A DNA stretch of 64,000 nucleotides from assembly GCF_000299875.1 (NCBI RefSeq), contig NZ_AMRK01000003.1:372001-436000 (forward strand), written 5' to 3'. The stretch is from Celeribacter baekdonensis B30 (lineage in GTDB: Bacteria > Pseudomonadota > Alphaproteobacteria > Rhodobacterales > Rhodobacteraceae). How positions within the stretch are numbered: position 1 is the stretch's first letter; each line of letters begins with the position of its first letter. The notes beneath the pieces are model-generated. The model searched no databases. It saw nothing but the letters and a program-made list of their open reading frames with translations, and was not told the origin of the DNA. The translations under genes and the position numbers were made by a program. Below are positions 1 to 9,585 of this stretch, one piece after another.

Positions 1-202
1 CTACGCCGGCTTCCCCGCCGCGCTCAACGGCTTTGCGGCAGCCAAGGCCGTGTTCGCACGTCGAGAGGATCAGGGGATCTACCCCCCCTCTTGCGGATCA
101 ATCACAGGTGATGAAAACCGTGAATTTTGTTGCCTGCTCAGCCAGTTCAATGGGCGAAAGTGGAGATATAATGTCACTCATCACCGGCGTCACAGAGTTT
201 AG
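1..202 (+). CDS. C-terminal end of a carboxymuconolactone decarboxylase-like protein (partial)
   Basis: The gene starts left of the window and only about 66 codons are visible, in the frame beginning at base 2. The first residues, YAGFPAALNGFAAAKAVFA, match the conserved C-terminal helix of the carboxymuconolactone decarboxylase/AhpD-like family. The stop is the TAG at 200-202, so the frame runs about 105 bases into the 3' end of the convergent protease gene. The last 40 or so residues are Cys- and Arg-rich and do not look like the family. The original stop may therefore have been lost, or a frameshift lies near base 70. The family call rests on one short motif. Confidence 0.45.
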   Translation, partial: YAGFPAALNGFAAAKAVFARREDQGIYPPSCGSITGDENREFCCLLSQFNGRKWRYNVTHHRRHRV

Positions 203-1534
203 GGATAAAAAAAGACGCGCTGCCTCACCTCGAATCGCAAAGTTGATGTTTTGCGGAATATCTCCAATGGCATCGGCCACCACCATCGCATCGAGTTTTG
301 ACACAACAACCCCCAAGACCGCGCCCGTGTCAGAGAGGACAGGCCCGCCAGAATTACCGGGCTGAACGGGAGCGGAGATTTGCATGGTCGTCTCCTCTCC
401 CCCAAGGCCTGTCACACTCGAAACAGCCCCGCGTGTCACATTCACACCGCCAAGCAACCCGGCCAACGGGTATCCGACAACAATGACGTCTTGATTGAGG
501 CGGGCGGTGGATGGGGAAAAAGGCGCAATCTGTGTGCCTAAACTATCCGATGATTGCACAAGGGCCAAATCAAAGCTGGTTGAGACCGTTATGAGCTCGG
601 CGGGCATACCATTGACCTCAAGGCTATTGCATCCCTCAACCACATGCGCATTGGTCAGAACGTGTCCGGCGTCAGAGACGATAAACCCTGTGCCTGAAGA
701 CGATCCATCTGAGGCTTCTTCAGAGGATCTGGGCGGAGTGGCGACAGCCGTTTCTTGACCGTCCCGCTCTGCCGCATCAAGGAGATCCGCCGCTGTCGCA
801 GCAATGGAGAAAAGGTAACCTCCGCGGGGTACATAAAGCTGAGCGTATTTCTCTGTCGCGATGCTGGCCGCCACAGCGGCCAAAAGGGCGGCGTCTTGGC
901 GTTCGGCAGAAATCATCAGCGTTGACCACTGCCCCTGCCAAAACAGTGATCGTACATAAAGCGTTTGGCCGGACGCGTTTGTGGCAGAGGTGATCGCCAT
1001 CCCCTGTTTCCGCACAGTGTATATGGGGTTTGGCCCAGCGTGAAAACGGTACGCATACTCATGCAATGCTTCGGCCTTTCGTAAATCGCCAAAGCCGATG
1101 GAATAGTTCAGCGAACTTTTCGAGTGCTCATAGTTTAACAAATTTGGCGTGGATTGAGCTTCGATAAGCGCCTGCGTCGGGATCAGAAAAGACAGGCCTA
1201 AACTGTCATAATATCTGATCTCCCAACCATCGCGTTCCAAAAAATCGGCGGCCAAATACGCGATGAGCGCTGCATGTATTTCAAGGGGTGCCTCATCAAA
1301 GGTGTCCCGTGCATAACGCGTTATGGCAGTGTCGGAAATGCGGCCCCATGCTCCGTCTAAAAGGCCATTGTAGTGACCTTCCAGTGCCAACCCTAGTTGC
1401 AAGAAACGCAATTCATTTTGACTGTAGTGACTTGGTGTGAAGGGCGTAAAAAGGTGATCGTACTCCTGCGACACGGCCTGGTCTGGCTGCAGAGCAAGCC
1501 AAACACAAAGCAAAACGCGCAGAATTGCATTCAT
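98..1534 (-). CDS. Secreted trypsin-like serine protease with N-terminal peptidoglycan-binding-like domain
   Basis: This is a 478-residue exported protein. The start is the ATG at 1534, preceded at good distance by GGAGGAGG; a GTG two codons upstream would sit on the ribosome site. A signal peptide covers about residues 1-23. Residues 40-80 resemble a peptidoglycan-binding repeat (GHYNGLLDGAWG). The C-terminal half is a DegP/trypsin-like S1 domain with the triad His297 (TNAHVV), Asp322 (FDLALV) and Ser395 (GNSGGP). It probably cleaves proteins in the periplasm or near the cell wall. It has no PDZ domain, unlike DegP. The substrate is unknown. It lies tail to tail with the partial gene on its left. 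Confidence 0.85.
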   Translation of the reverse strand: MNAILRVLLCVWLALQPDQAVSQEYDHLFTPFTPSHYSQNELRFLQLGLALEGHYNGLLDGAWGRISDTAITRYARDTFDEAPLEIHAALIAYLAADFLERDGWEIRYYDSLGLSFLIPTQALIEAQSTPNLLNYEHSKSSLNYSIGFGDLRKAEALHEYAYRFHAGPNPIYTVRKQGMAITSATNASGQTLYVRSLFWQGQWSTLMISAERQDAALLAAVAASIATEKYAQLYVPRGGYLFSIAATAADLLDAAERDGQETAVATPPRSSEEASDGSSSGTGFIVSDAGHVLTNAHVVEGCNSLEVNGMPAELITVSTSFDLALVQSSDSLGTQIAPFSPSTARLNQDVIVVGYPLAGLLGGVNVTRGAVSSVTGLGGEETTMQISAPVQPGNSGGPVLSDTGAVLGVVVSKLDAMVVADAIGDIPQNINFAIRGEAARLFLSLNSVTPVMSDIISPLSPIELAEQATKFTVFITCD

Positions 1535-1588
1535 TTCCACCTCCTCCCCTACAGTGTTCCCGCTTCAGTGGGCAAGATCATGACGCAC

Positions 1589-3049
1589 TCAATGCGTCAG
1601 CAAATAGGACAGAGGCACGATCGAGACCGCCGCCGCGCGGTTGCCCAGGGACCATTCGGCCAGAGCCTGAAGTGTCTCCGGTCTTGAGCGGCCCAAGAGG
1701 ACGATTTTCTCGTCAATATTGGCGCGGAAGGCTGCTTGGTCGAGGAACCGTTTGATCGCGGCGATGTCTTGGCCGCGGCCATCGAAATCGCGAAACACAA
1801 GGGCGGCGGGCGCATCGGCCCGCTGGGCTTCCTGCTCCAAGGCATTGAGCCCCCGCGGGAAGGTCAAAAGCCCCCGCCCGCTGTCCTGGGCGCTGGCCAC
1901 GACTTGGGCGGCGATGGTGCGCGAGCTTTGGAAGGTGCCCGAGGGGACGTCCAAAAAGCCAATAGACACCGGCACAAGCTCAGCGGCCTGTTGCAAGGTC
2001 ACAGAGACGTCTTGCGGTGTCGCGCCTTCGGGCAAGGACACCATGGCCATGACCTCGAGCCCCTTGTCGCGGTAGGTCTTGGCCCGATCGCCCGCCCGCG
2101 CCGCCACCGCATCAACGGCAAAAGTGACCGGAAACGGCAGTTTGGACAGGATCGGATCATTGGGGCCAAGCTCGGCAATATCCACCAAAACGATGCTCAT
2201 CATCGGCCCTGTTGGTGTCCCGGCATAATCGGCGGAAAAGGCCACAAGGGCGGGAAGATCATCGGCCAGTACCATGGGGACCGCGTCATCCGGGGTGGGT
2301 TGCGCCGAAATAGACGGCAAGCGCGAGGATTTGCGGGCGTCGTCCCGGTCGGTGAAAGAGCCAACTTTTTCGCCCAGTTGGGTCTCGCCTTGTGGTGCCA
2401 GAAGACTGTCGGTCTGTTCTTGGACCGGGTCGCCAGGCACCGGCGGCGTCTCAGGTGTGGTATCCATCAGCACAGTGTCGACCGAGCTGCTTTCCGGCAA
2501 TCCGGGCATGTTTGGTGCGACATCCGATCCTTCAGGCGTTGATCCCGGCACGCTCTCTTCCGCAGTCGGGAGCGCGTCTGGGGCTTCCGCTTCGGGGGCC
2601 AGCCCTAGCGGCGGGGTCAAAACCGGTTCGATTGCGGGCGCTTTTGCCGCCGTCTCCATTGTGTCGTCGGGCGCGAATTGTGGCCCGGTGGGGGCGGTGA
2701 TGTCCGGGGCGGCTGCGGCGGCTGTTTCAGCCTCGGGCGGCGTTTCCTGGCCCTCGGGCGTGCGCACATCAGGCTGGGTGCCAGACCGGTTTGGGTCCGC
2801 CGCGGCCATATCCGGGGCAATCTCCGGGGCGTCCTCGCCCTCAGGCGCGGTGGTCAAGGCGGGGGCGGCCTCTGTTGTACCCTCTGGGATCACTTGCGTC
2901 TCGGCGGACGCAGGGGGTGATGCCACTGGGGCCGACGCCACTGGGGTCATCTCCAACGTCACAGGTGCGACGATCTCATTTGCGACCGTCAGGATTCCAA
3001 ATCCAACGACACCGCCCCAAATCAACCCAGTGAAAATTCCCCGCCCCAT
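1589..3049 (-). CDS. Divergent polysaccharide deacetylase (YibQ/DUF610-type) with long acidic linker
   Basis: The protein has about 486 residues from the ATG at 3049, which has AAGGAG upstream; an ATG at 3106 has no comparable site. An N-terminal membrane anchor (IFTGLIWGGVVGFGIL) is followed by about 190 residues rich in Pro, Ala and Glu. The C-terminal 230 residues resemble the divergent polysaccharide deacetylase fold, with segments such as GPMMSIVLVDIAELG and PVTFAVDA. I see no clear metal triad, so catalysis is uncertain. It is probably an envelope protein facing the periplasm. It sits divergent from trpG, with about 290 bases between the two starts. Confidence 0.75.
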   Translation of the reverse strand: MGRGIFTGLIWGGVVGFGILTVANEIVAPVTLEMTPVASAPVASPPASAETQVIPEGTTEAAPALTTAPEGEDAPEIAPDMAAADPNRSGTQPDVRTPEGQETPPEAETAAAAAPDITAPTGPQFAPDDTMETAAKAPAIEPVLTPPLGLAPEAEAPDALPTAEESVPGSTPEGSDVAPNMPGLPESSSVDTVLMDTTPETPPVPGDPVQEQTDSLLAPQGETQLGEKVGSFTDRDDARKSSRLPSISAQPTPDDAVPMVLADDLPALVAFSADYAGTPTGPMMSIVLVDIAELGPNDPILSKLPFPVTFAVDAVAARAGDRAKTYRDKGLEVMAMVSLPEGATPQDVSVTLQQAAELVPVSIGFLDVPSGTFQSSRTIAAQVVASAQDSGRGLLTFPRGLNALEQEAQRADAPAALVFRDFDGRGQDIAAIKRFLDQAAFRANIDEKIVLLGRSRPETLQALAEWSLGNRAAAVSIVPLSYLLTH

Positions 3050-3336
3050 TGTCTTTGGCGCTCCTTGCCCTGTTGCCGGATGTGTCACACACATCGGCCC
3101 TGTCATTTGCTCTATCGGCCCTTTTACGATCAGCGGTATCAGGCCGTGATTACACCTTTTTGATCAAGGCGAACCCCTTGACCCTCTGAGGTCCTTGTGA
3201 CCATGTATAACCCGGCTTTATCAAAGGATCATCCCCCTTTCATGCCACAAACTCTCCCCGCGCGGCGCTTGGCCGGTGCCAGTGCGGATTTATGTGCGGA
3301 TTTCACCGCGTCATGTCACGCCAAAGGACCAAAGCG

Positions 3337-3924
3337 ATGCTGCTTCTGATCGATAATTACGACAGTTTTACCTACAACCTCGTCCATTACATTGGCGAGA
3401 TGGGGTGGCAAGCCAAGGTGGTGCGCAATGATGCTTTGAACGTGCAAGAGGCCATGGCGTTGCGCCCGTCTGGTATTGTGTTGTCACCCGGACCGAAAAC
3501 GCCGCATGAGGCGGGCATTTGTGTGCCTTTGGTTCATGCCGCAGCCGATGCGGGCATTCCGTTGTTTGGCGTCTGCTTGGGACATCAATCCATTGGCGAG
3601 GCCTTTGGTGGCAACGTCGTGCGCTGTCATGAGATCGTGCATGGCAAGATGGGCGAGATTTATCATCAGGGCAAAGGCGTCTTTGCCGGCCTGCCCTCGC
3701 CCTTGCAAGGCACGCGCTACCATTCGCTGATCGTCGACCGCGCCACCCTGCCCGACTGTCTTGAGGTCACGGCGGAATTGGCGGATGGCACCATCATGGG
3801 GCTGCGTCACAAAACCCTGCCGATTGAAGGCGTGCAATTTCACCCGGAAAGCATCCGATCCGAACATGGTCACGAGATGATCGGCACCTTTCTCAATCAA
3901 CTCAAAGCGGAGGAAGCGGCATGA
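3337..3924 (+). CDS. trpG: Anthranilate synthase glutamine amidotransferase subunit TrpG
   Basis: TrpG hydrolyses glutamine and hands ammonia to TrpE for anthranilate synthesis, the first step of tryptophan biosynthesis. The 195-residue protein starts at the ATG at 3337 ([14 protein letters not shown]), the usual start of this family. It carries the class I amidotransferase features: the oxyanion loop LSPGPKTP, the nucleophile Cys in GVCLGHQ, and the C-terminal His-Glu in VQFHPES. It overlaps trpD by four bases (ATGA), so the two are translationally coupled. TrpE is not in the window. PabA activity as a second role is possible, as in other dual-use amidotransferases. Confidence 0.93.
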   Translation: MLLLIDNYDSFTYNLVHYIGEMGWQAKVVRNDALNVQEAMALRPSGIVLSPGPKTPHEAGICVPLVHAAADAGIPLFGVCLGHQSIGEAFGGNVVRCHEIVHGKMGEIYHQGKGVFAGLPSPLQGTRYHSLIVDRATLPDCLEVTAELADGTIMGLRHKTLPIEGVQFHPESIRSEHGHEMIGTFLNQLKAEEAA

Positions 3925-4952
3925 GCGCACCTGCAAACCCCAATGCGATGAAACCGCTGATTTTTGCCGCCTCCGAGGGGCCTTTGAGCCGGTCGCAAGC
4001 GGTGGAGGCCTTTGAAATTCTGTTTGAAGGCCAAGCAACCGACGCCCAGATCGGCGGTTTTTTGATGGCGATGCGCGCGCGCGGCGAGGCGGTGTCGGAA
4101 TATGCCGCAGCCGCCTCGGTGATGCGTTCCAAATGCGTTAAAGTCACGGCCCCCGAGGGCGCGATGGACATCGTTGGCACTGGCGGTGACGGCTTGGGCA
4201 CGCTCAACATCTCCACCGCCACCGCCTTTGTCGTCGCCGGCGCAGGGGTGCCCGTGGCCAAACACGGCAACCGCAACCTGTCCTCGAAATCAGGCGCGGC
4301 CGATGCCCTGTCGGTCAGTGGCGTCAATGTCATGGTCGGCAAGGACGTGGTCGAAGAGGCGCTGCGCGAGATTGGCATCGGCTTTATGATGGCACCGATG
4401 CACCACCCGGCAATGAAATATGTCGGGCCTGTGCGGGTCGAATTGGGTTGTAAAACCATCTTCAACATCTTGGGCCCTCTGACCAATCCGGCGGGCGTGA
4501 AACGTCAACTGACCGGAGCTTTCGCCCCCGATCTGATCTTTCCGATGGCCGAAACGCTGCAAATGCTCGGCTCTGAAAAAGCCTGGCTGGTGCATGGCGC
4601 GGATGGGATGGATGAAATCTCGATCACTGGCACAACGGCGGTGGCGGCTCTTGAGGGGGACGTGATCAAGTCGATGGAAATCCACCCCGAAGACGCGGGC
4701 CTGCCGGTGCATCGCCTGAAAGACATCCTTGGCGGCACACCACAGGAAAACAGCGCCGCGATGATTGCGCTCTTAAACGGCGAAGCGGGGGCCTACCGTG
4801 ATGCGGTCCTGTTCAACGCGGCAGCGGCACTGGTTGTGGCCGACAAGGCGGCAACCCTGAAAGAGGGCGTCGAGATTGCCAAAGACAGCATCGCCTCGGG
4901 CGCGGCCATCGGTCGCCTGACCGCACTGGCGGAACTGACCTCGCGGCACTAA
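3921..4952 (+). CDS. trpD: Anthranilate phosphoribosyltransferase TrpD
   Basis: TrpD transfers phosphoribose from PRPP to anthranilate, the second step of tryptophan synthesis in the cytosol. The 343-residue length is typical. The PRPP-binding loop is [14 protein letters not shown] and the anthranilate/Mg region includes [15 protein letters not shown], both conserved. The start codon overlaps the trpG stop. In many relatives trpC follows directly. Here a strong hairpin at 4984-5010 ends the unit, and trpC lies 9.1 kb away behind a TRAP transporter locus and a P450 gene. Confidence 0.95.
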   Translation: MSAPANPNAMKPLIFAASEGPLSRSQAVEAFEILFEGQATDAQIGGFLMAMRARGEAVSEYAAAASVMRSKCVKVTAPEGAMDIVGTGGDGLGTLNISTATAFVVAGAGVPVAKHGNRNLSSKSGAADALSVSGVNVMVGKDVVEEALREIGIGFMMAPMHHPAMKYVGPVRVELGCKTIFNILGPLTNPAGVKRQLTGAFAPDLIFPMAETLQMLGSEKAWLVHGADGMDEISITGTTAVAALEGDVIKSMEIHPEDAGLPVHRLKDILGGTPQENSAAMIALLNGEAGAYRDAVLFNAAAALVVADKAATLKEGVEIAKDSIASGAAIGRLTALAELTSRH

Positions 4953-4983
4953 GTCCCCTTTACCGTGACATAAATACTCAAAC

Positions 4984-5010
4984 AAAAAGGGCCCCAAGAG
5001 GCCCCTTTTT
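4984..5010. terminator. Bidirectional intrinsic terminator between trpD and dctM
   Basis: An A-rich arm with GGGCC is followed by a GGCCCC arm and five T residues, with one bulged base. It is symmetric enough to stop transcription from trpGD on the plus strand and from the dct locus on the minus strand. It lies between the two convergent stops. Confidence 0.75.
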
Positions 5011-5032
5011 CATGTCTGTGCTTTGGCTCAGA

Positions 5033-6427
5033 TCACTTCGTTATGATCTCTGGCCCCATCAACGCATTCGGTAGAACCGTCGAAATCCACGGCACATAGG
5101 TCACAAGGATCAAGAACACAAAGAGGATCGCGAGGAACGGCAGGGCTGCGCGGACCACCGCCATCATCGGCATCCCGGCGACGCCGGAGGTGACGAACAG
5201 GTTCAGACCCACCGGCGGCGTGATCATGCCAATCTCCATGTTCACCACCATGATGATACCCAGATGGATCGGGTCCACCCCAAGTTCAATCGCAATCGGG
5301 AACACCAAGGGTGCAACAATGACGATCAGGCCCGACGGTTCCATGAACTGGCCACCAATAAGCAAAATGACGTTGACCATGATCAGGAACATGATTTTGC
5401 CGAAGCCCGCCGACAGCATCGCATTGGCGATTTGTTGTGGGATTTGTTCGTCGGTCAGCACATGTTTGAGGATCAAAGCGTTGGCGATGATGAACATCAA
5501 CATCACGGTCAGCTTGCCCGCATCAAACAGGGTCTGGCGCGTGTCTGCGTGAAACCATGCGGTGAGCAAGGCCTGCGGTTTTCGCAACAAAGGGGTCGGT
5601 CCCGCCCCGTTCCGCCCCGCCAGTGGTCCCATGTCACGATAGACAAAGGAGGCCACCAGGAAGGCATAAACGGAGGCAACGGCGGCGGCTTCGGTCGGCG
5701 TAAAGATCGCGCCAGTGAGGCCCGGAACGCCGTAAATGCCGACCATGATGATGACGATCAACATCAGGCCCCAAAACGCGTCTTTGAACGAGGCGTAGAT
5801 CTCGCCCCAGCCCGCCCATTCGCCTTTTGGCAGGTGCTTGATCCGCGCGATGACATAGATCGCAATCATCAACATCGTGCCCGCCAAAATGCCCGGAATG
5901 ACGCCTGCAAGGAACATCCGACCGACCGACACGTCCACGGCGGAGGCATAGACCACCATCACGATGGAGGGCGGGATCAGGATGCCCAAAGTGCCCGCGT
6001 TACAGATCACGCCCGCGGCAAAGTCCCGCGAATAGCCCATTTTGCGCATCGCCGCGATGACGATGGAGCCGATGGCCACCACAGTCGCAGGCGATGAGCC
6101 GGACAGAGCTGCAAAGATCATACAGGCAAACACGCCCGCAATCGCCAAACCGCCATGCATATGGCCGACGCATGCGATGGAAAACCGCACGATGCGCGTG
6201 GCCACGCCGCCTGTGGACATGAAGGAGGAGGCGAGGATGAAAAACGGGATCGCGAGGAGCGTGTAATGCCCGGCCATCGCTTGGTATAAAGATTGAGCGA
6301 CGGAGGCCAGGGAGGTGTCGGAGAAGACCAACAAAAAGATCATCGAGGACAGGCCCAAAGAGACCGCAATCGGCACGCCGATCAGCAGGAGCCCGATGAT
6401 CATGACGAAAAGAAGGATGACATCCAT
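5033..6427 (-). CDS. dctM: TRAP dicarboxylate transporter, large permease subunit DctM
   Basis: This is the 12-TM large membrane subunit of a tripartite ATP-independent periplasmic transporter, which drives solute uptake with a sodium or proton gradient. The 464 residues include the typical start (FVMIIGLLLIGVPIAVSLG) and conserved segments such as SGSSPATVVAIGSI and GMITPPVGLNLFV. A loop of about 40 residues near the middle (from RDMGPLAGRNGAG) makes it longer than many DctM proteins. It follows dctQ with a 5-base gap and is the last gene of the dct transcription unit. Linkage to dctB/dctD suggests C4-dicarboxylates as substrate. Confidence 0.93.
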   Translation of the reverse strand: MDVILLFVMIIGLLLIGVPIAVSLGLSSMIFLLVFSDTSLASVAQSLYQAMAGHYTLLAIPFFILASSFMSTGGVATRIVRFSIACVGHMHGGLAIAGVFACMIFAALSGSSPATVVAIGSIVIAAMRKMGYSRDFAAGVICNAGTLGILIPPSIVMVVYASAVDVSVGRMFLAGVIPGILAGTMLMIAIYVIARIKHLPKGEWAGWGEIYASFKDAFWGLMLIVIIMVGIYGVPGLTGAIFTPTEAAAVASVYAFLVASFVYRDMGPLAGRNGAGPTPLLRKPQALLTAWFHADTRQTLFDAGKLTVMLMFIIANALILKHVLTDEQIPQQIANAMLSAGFGKIMFLIMVNVILLIGGQFMEPSGLIVIVAPLVFPIAIELGVDPIHLGIIMVVNMEIGMITPPVGLNLFVTSGVAGMPMMAVVRAALPFLAILFVFLILVTYVPWISTVLPNALMGPEIITK

Positions 6428-6432
6428 AGGGG

Positions 6433-7137
6433 TTATTCCTCGTATTCGGGGTGCGCAGGATGGGCCGCGACACGCTCGACGTCTTCTTCGGCTTCATGGG
6501 AAACGATCAGGATCGACTGGGTGCCGAGGATGATGCGGATCGTCGCCTGAACCACGCGTAAGAGCAAAAGGGCGGCGGAGAGCGGGATGATGAAATAGGG
6601 CACAACGCGGGGCAGCTTGTCATAGCTGTCGCCATAGTTGATCGCCGCCTCTAACCAGCGGAAAATCCCCAGCATCGGGATTTGATCGGTGACATAAAAC
6701 GCCCGGTCGCGCACGCCCGAGTCGATGCCGGTCGGGAACCAGCGGCCTGTTGTGGGTTGAAGCCCGGCGAAGGGTGCCCAGTAATCCCACGCCCCCTTCA
6801 TCAAAAGCGCCGCATAGACGACACAGGCCAGCGCCGAAAGGATGGCCAAAATTCTGTGCCCCCGCGAAGGCAGCATATTGATCACTGCATCCACACCCAG
6901 ATGCGAGGTCTTTTTAAACCCGTAAGGGATGCCCAAAAGCACCAGCCACGCAAACAGGATCAGCACCACCTCAAGCCCCCAAATCAGGGAGTCATTGAAC
7001 AGGTAGCGCATCACCACATTCACAAAGGTGACCAGCGTCATCAGTCCCAAAATCAAAGCGATCAGGTTTTCTTCCAAAGCGTCGAAAAACTCGGCGATGG
7101 GCGTTGTAGGCAGGTTGTCTTGAGATTGTGTCATCAC
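6433..7137 (-). CDS. dctQ: TRAP transporter small permease subunit DctQ
   Basis: The 234-residue protein has four predicted membrane helices and the DctQ-type segment WGLEVVLILFAWLVLLGIPYGFKK. The family forms a complex with DctM in the inner membrane and is needed for transport. A periplasmic or cytoplasmic loop of about 50 residues between helices 3 and 4 (from WAPFAGLQPTTG) is longer than in many homologues. It lies between dctP and dctM in one operon. The 103-base gap to dctP contains one copy of a 32-bp dispersed repeat at 7205-7236. Confidence 0.9.
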   Translation of the reverse strand: MMTQSQDNLPTTPIAEFFDALEENLIALILGLMTLVTFVNVVMRYLFNDSLIWGLEVVLILFAWLVLLGIPYGFKKTSHLGVDAVINMLPSRGHRILAILSALACVVYAALLMKGAWDYWAPFAGLQPTTGRWFPTGIDSGVRDRAFYVTDQIPMLGIFRWLEAAINYGDSYDKLPRVVPYFIIPLSAALLLLRVVQATIRIILGTQSILIVSHEAEEDVERVAAHPAHPEYEE

Positions 7138-7204
7138 TGGCCCCCTCTTTTGGCCCCAGATGCCCGGATACGGGCAAAGGATGCAGAAAACGGCCCCGCG
7201 TCAA

Positions 7205-7236
7205 ATGCGCGGGAACCGTTCGTGTTCAAAGGCTTA
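7205..7236 (+). repeat. Dispersed 32-bp repeat, copy 1
   Basis: These 32 bases match 25582-25613 at 27 positions, including an uninterrupted 15-mer GTGTTCAAAGGCTTA. Both copies are intergenic. This one lies between the dctP stop and the dctQ start and may be part of a genome-wide small repeat family. Confidence 0.5.
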
Positions 7237-7240
7237 CGCC

Positions 7241-8245
7241 TTAGTGTTTGGCATTGATCTCTTGGGCTGCGGCAATGTTGTCTGCGCCGACATCGGCTTC
7301 AAACTGTGCCCAAACCGGTTTCATCACATCGACCCAGGCCTGACGTTGCTCGTCGGTCAATTCGCGGATCACACCGCCCGCATCCAACACAGCCTGACGG
7401 TTTTCTGCGTCCACTTCGGCAATCGCGGCGTTCCGCTCGGCGGTCACTTCGTTCATGATCGTTGCCAATTGATCGCGGGTGTCGGCATCCAGCCCTTCCC
7501 ACCAATCGACGGAGGTCACGACCATATAGTCAAGCACGCCGTGGTTGGTTTCTGTGGTGCCGTCCTGAACCTCAAAGAATTTCTGGCCGTAGACATTGGA
7601 CCATGTGTTTTCCTGACCATCGACAACGCCGGTTTGCAGCGCGCCGTAGACCTCGGAAAAGGCCATCGGCTGCGGCGAGGCATCGAGCGCTTCCATCTGG
7701 GCGACCAACACGTCGGAGGGCTGCACCCGGAATTTCAGGCCTGCGGCATCTTCGGGCATCACAAGCGGTTTGTTGGCAGAGAATTGTTTCAGACCATTGT
7801 GCCAGAACCCAAGGCCCAAAAGCCCGCGGCGTACCATGACTTCTTTCATATTCTGACCGACTTCGGAGCTTTGGAACTCCTCGACGGCATCCATGTTCTT
7901 GAACATGAAGGGCAGATCGAAAATGCGGTAGACTTTGGTAAAGGATTCAAATTTCGACAGCGACGGCGCCGCCATTTGAACGTCGCCCTGAAGCATCGCT
8001 TCCAGCACTTGGTCATCGTTATAGAGCGTGGAGTTCGGGTAGACCTCGACACAGGCTTTGCCGTCCATCTCGGCATTCACGCGCTCCATAAACAGGTTCG
8101 CAGCAATGCCTTTCGGGTGTTTGTCGGTGTTGGTGACATGGCTGAATTTGATCACCATTTCGCCAGCATCACAGCCCATCGTATCGGCAAAAGCCCCGGT
8201 TGCGGTGAGCGCGAGTGCGGTGGCAGCGGTTGCAAGAAATTTCAT
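7241..8245 (-). CDS. dctP: TRAP transporter periplasmic substrate-binding protein DctP (copy 1)
   Basis: This is a 334-residue solute receptor. The start at 8245 gives a clean signal peptide (MKFLATAATALALTATGAFA); the frame is open further upstream but without a ribosome site. DctP-family features include IKFSHV near the mature N-terminus, KFRVQPSDV with the Arg that pairs with the substrate carboxylate, and GVVDGQENTWSNV. It captures the substrate in the periplasm and delivers it to DctQM. It is highly similar along its whole length to the adjacent 8575-9585 protein, so the pair is a tandem duplication. Both keep the binding Arg and all recognisable motifs. Confidence 0.92.
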   Translation of the reverse strand: MKFLATAATALALTATGAFADTMGCDAGEMVIKFSHVTNTDKHPKGIAANLFMERVNAEMDGKACVEVYPNSTLYNDDQVLEAMLQGDVQMAAPSLSKFESFTKVYRIFDLPFMFKNMDAVEEFQSSEVGQNMKEVMVRRGLLGLGFWHNGLKQFSANKPLVMPEDAAGLKFRVQPSDVLVAQMEALDASPQPMAFSEVYGALQTGVVDGQENTWSNVYGQKFFEVQDGTTETNHGVLDYMVVTSVDWWEGLDADTRDQLATIMNEVTAERNAAIAEVDAENRQAVLDAGGVIRELTDEQRQAWVDVMKPVWAQFEADVGADNIAAAQEINAKH

Positions 8246-8574
8246 GGGTTTCCTCCCTGTCATGAAATCGAATGTCAGTCGCGGTGCAGGCGATTTTGGC
8301 CCGTACACCTCTGGGGCAGACCAAACAGGGGCAAGAGATTTGGAACAAGGTTTCGTGACGGGGGCATGAAAATTTTATAATTCCCTTTATTTTTCATTTG
8401 GTTGCAGCACGGCTCAAACGCATAGCAGCCATGCTGCACCTGCATGGTGTGCGGTTCTCCACACGCCCAAATTTCTCAGACGTGCGAAAATCCGCACACA
8501 TCACAGATTCTCAAAACATCGCGACCTGCGCGACTCAGCGCCTGACGCGTCGGACACATCGCGTTCAATCGCGC
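8246..8574. other. Intergenic region between the two dctP genes
   Basis: These 329 bases hold no convincing gene. Bases 8365-8400 are strongly A+T rich and include TATAAA on the minus strand, so a promoter for dctP copy 1-dctQ-dctM is likely here. I looked for a sigma-54 -24/-12 element on the minus strand and found none. Confidence 0.4.
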
Positions 8575-9585
8575 TCAATTGCGCGCGTTGAAGTCCTGCG
8601 CGGCGGCAATATTGTCAGCGCCCACGTCGGCCTCAAACATTTTCCAAACGGGTTTCATCGCATCGACCCAGGCTTGGCGCTGTTCGGGCGTCAGGGTGCG
8701 CACGACACCGCCTGCTGCCAAAATCCCCTCTTTGGCCTCCTGATTGACCCGCTCAGACTCGCCATTGCGCGCCACGGTCACCTCATGAAGGATGGTGGCA
8801 AACTGATCCCTGACATCCGCATCAAGGCTCTCCCACCAATCGACCGAGGTCACGACCATATAGTCAAGCAACAGGTGGTTGGTCTCGGTTGCCCCGTCCT
8901 GAACCTCATGGAACTTTTGACCATAAATGTTCGACCATGTGTTTTGCTGACCATCCACGACGCCAGTTTGCAACGCGCCGTAGACCTCAGGAAAGGCCAG
9001 CGGTTGCGGATTGGCGTTCAGGGCGCGCATCTGTTCAATGATCACCTCGGCGGGCTGAACCCGCATTTTAAGCCCGGCCACATCTTCGGGCAGGACAAGC
9101 GGCCTGTTGGCGGTGATTTGTTTCATGCCATTGTGCCAAAACTCAAGGCCCAAAAGCCCGCGCCGCACCATGCCTTCTTTCATCGCCTGCCCGGTGTCCG
9201 AGGCCTGAAACGCATCCACGGCCTCCATGTTTTTAAACATGAACGGCAGATCGAATATGCGGAATTGCTTGGTGAAGGATTCGAATTTCGACAAGGACGG
9301 GGCCGCAAGTTGGACATCGCCCTGAAGCATCGCCTCCAACACTTGGTCATCGTTATAGAGCGTGGCGTTGGGGTAAACCTCCATACAGGCGGTCCCGTCC
9401 ATCTCTGTATTCACCCGGTTCACCAACAGGGTCGCGGCAATGCCTTTCGGGTGTTTGTCTGTGTTCACGATATGGCTGAACTTGATCACCATCTCGCCCG
9501 GATCACAGCCCTCGGTTCCGGCGAATGCGCCAGAGACGGACAGCGTCAACAGTCCAGCGGCCAAGGCGCAGGTCAAATTTCTCAT
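8575..9585 (-). CDS. dctP: TRAP transporter periplasmic substrate-binding protein DctP (copy 2)
   Basis: This is a 336-residue DctP with a signal peptide (MRNLTCALAAGLLTLSVSGAFA) and the binding-site segment LKMRVQPAEVI. It differs from copy 1 mainly at the signal peptide, around residues 175-185 and in the C-terminal 60 residues. Conserved Cys residues near the mature N-terminus (GCDPGEMVIKFSH) and in ACMEVYPNATLY are shared by both copies and may form a disulfide. It lies directly downstream of dctD on the same strand. Two receptors feeding one DctQM pair would widen the range or affinity for dicarboxylates; this is inference. Confidence 0.9.
   Translation of the reverse strand: MRNLTCALAAGLLTLSVSGAFAGTEGCDPGEMVIKFSHIVNTDKHPKGIAATLLVNRVNTEMDGTACMEVYPNATLYNDDQVLEAMLQGDVQLAAPSLSKFESFTKQFRIFDLPFMFKNMEAVDAFQASDTGQAMKEGMVRRGLLGLEFWHNGMKQITANRPLVLPEDVAGLKMRVQPAEVIIEQMRALNANPQPLAFPEVYGALQTGVVDGQQNTWSNIYGQKFHEVQDGATETNHLLLDYMVVTSVDWWESLDADVRDQFATILHEVTVARNGESERVNQEAKEGILAAGGVVRTLTPEQRQAWVDAMKPVWKMFEADVGADNIAAAQDFNARN

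Noticed and set aside
2274-3149. Plus-strand Ser/Gly/Ala-rich frame opposite the deacetylase-like gene
   Set aside because: It reflects the low-complexity Pro/Ala/Glu linker read backwards.
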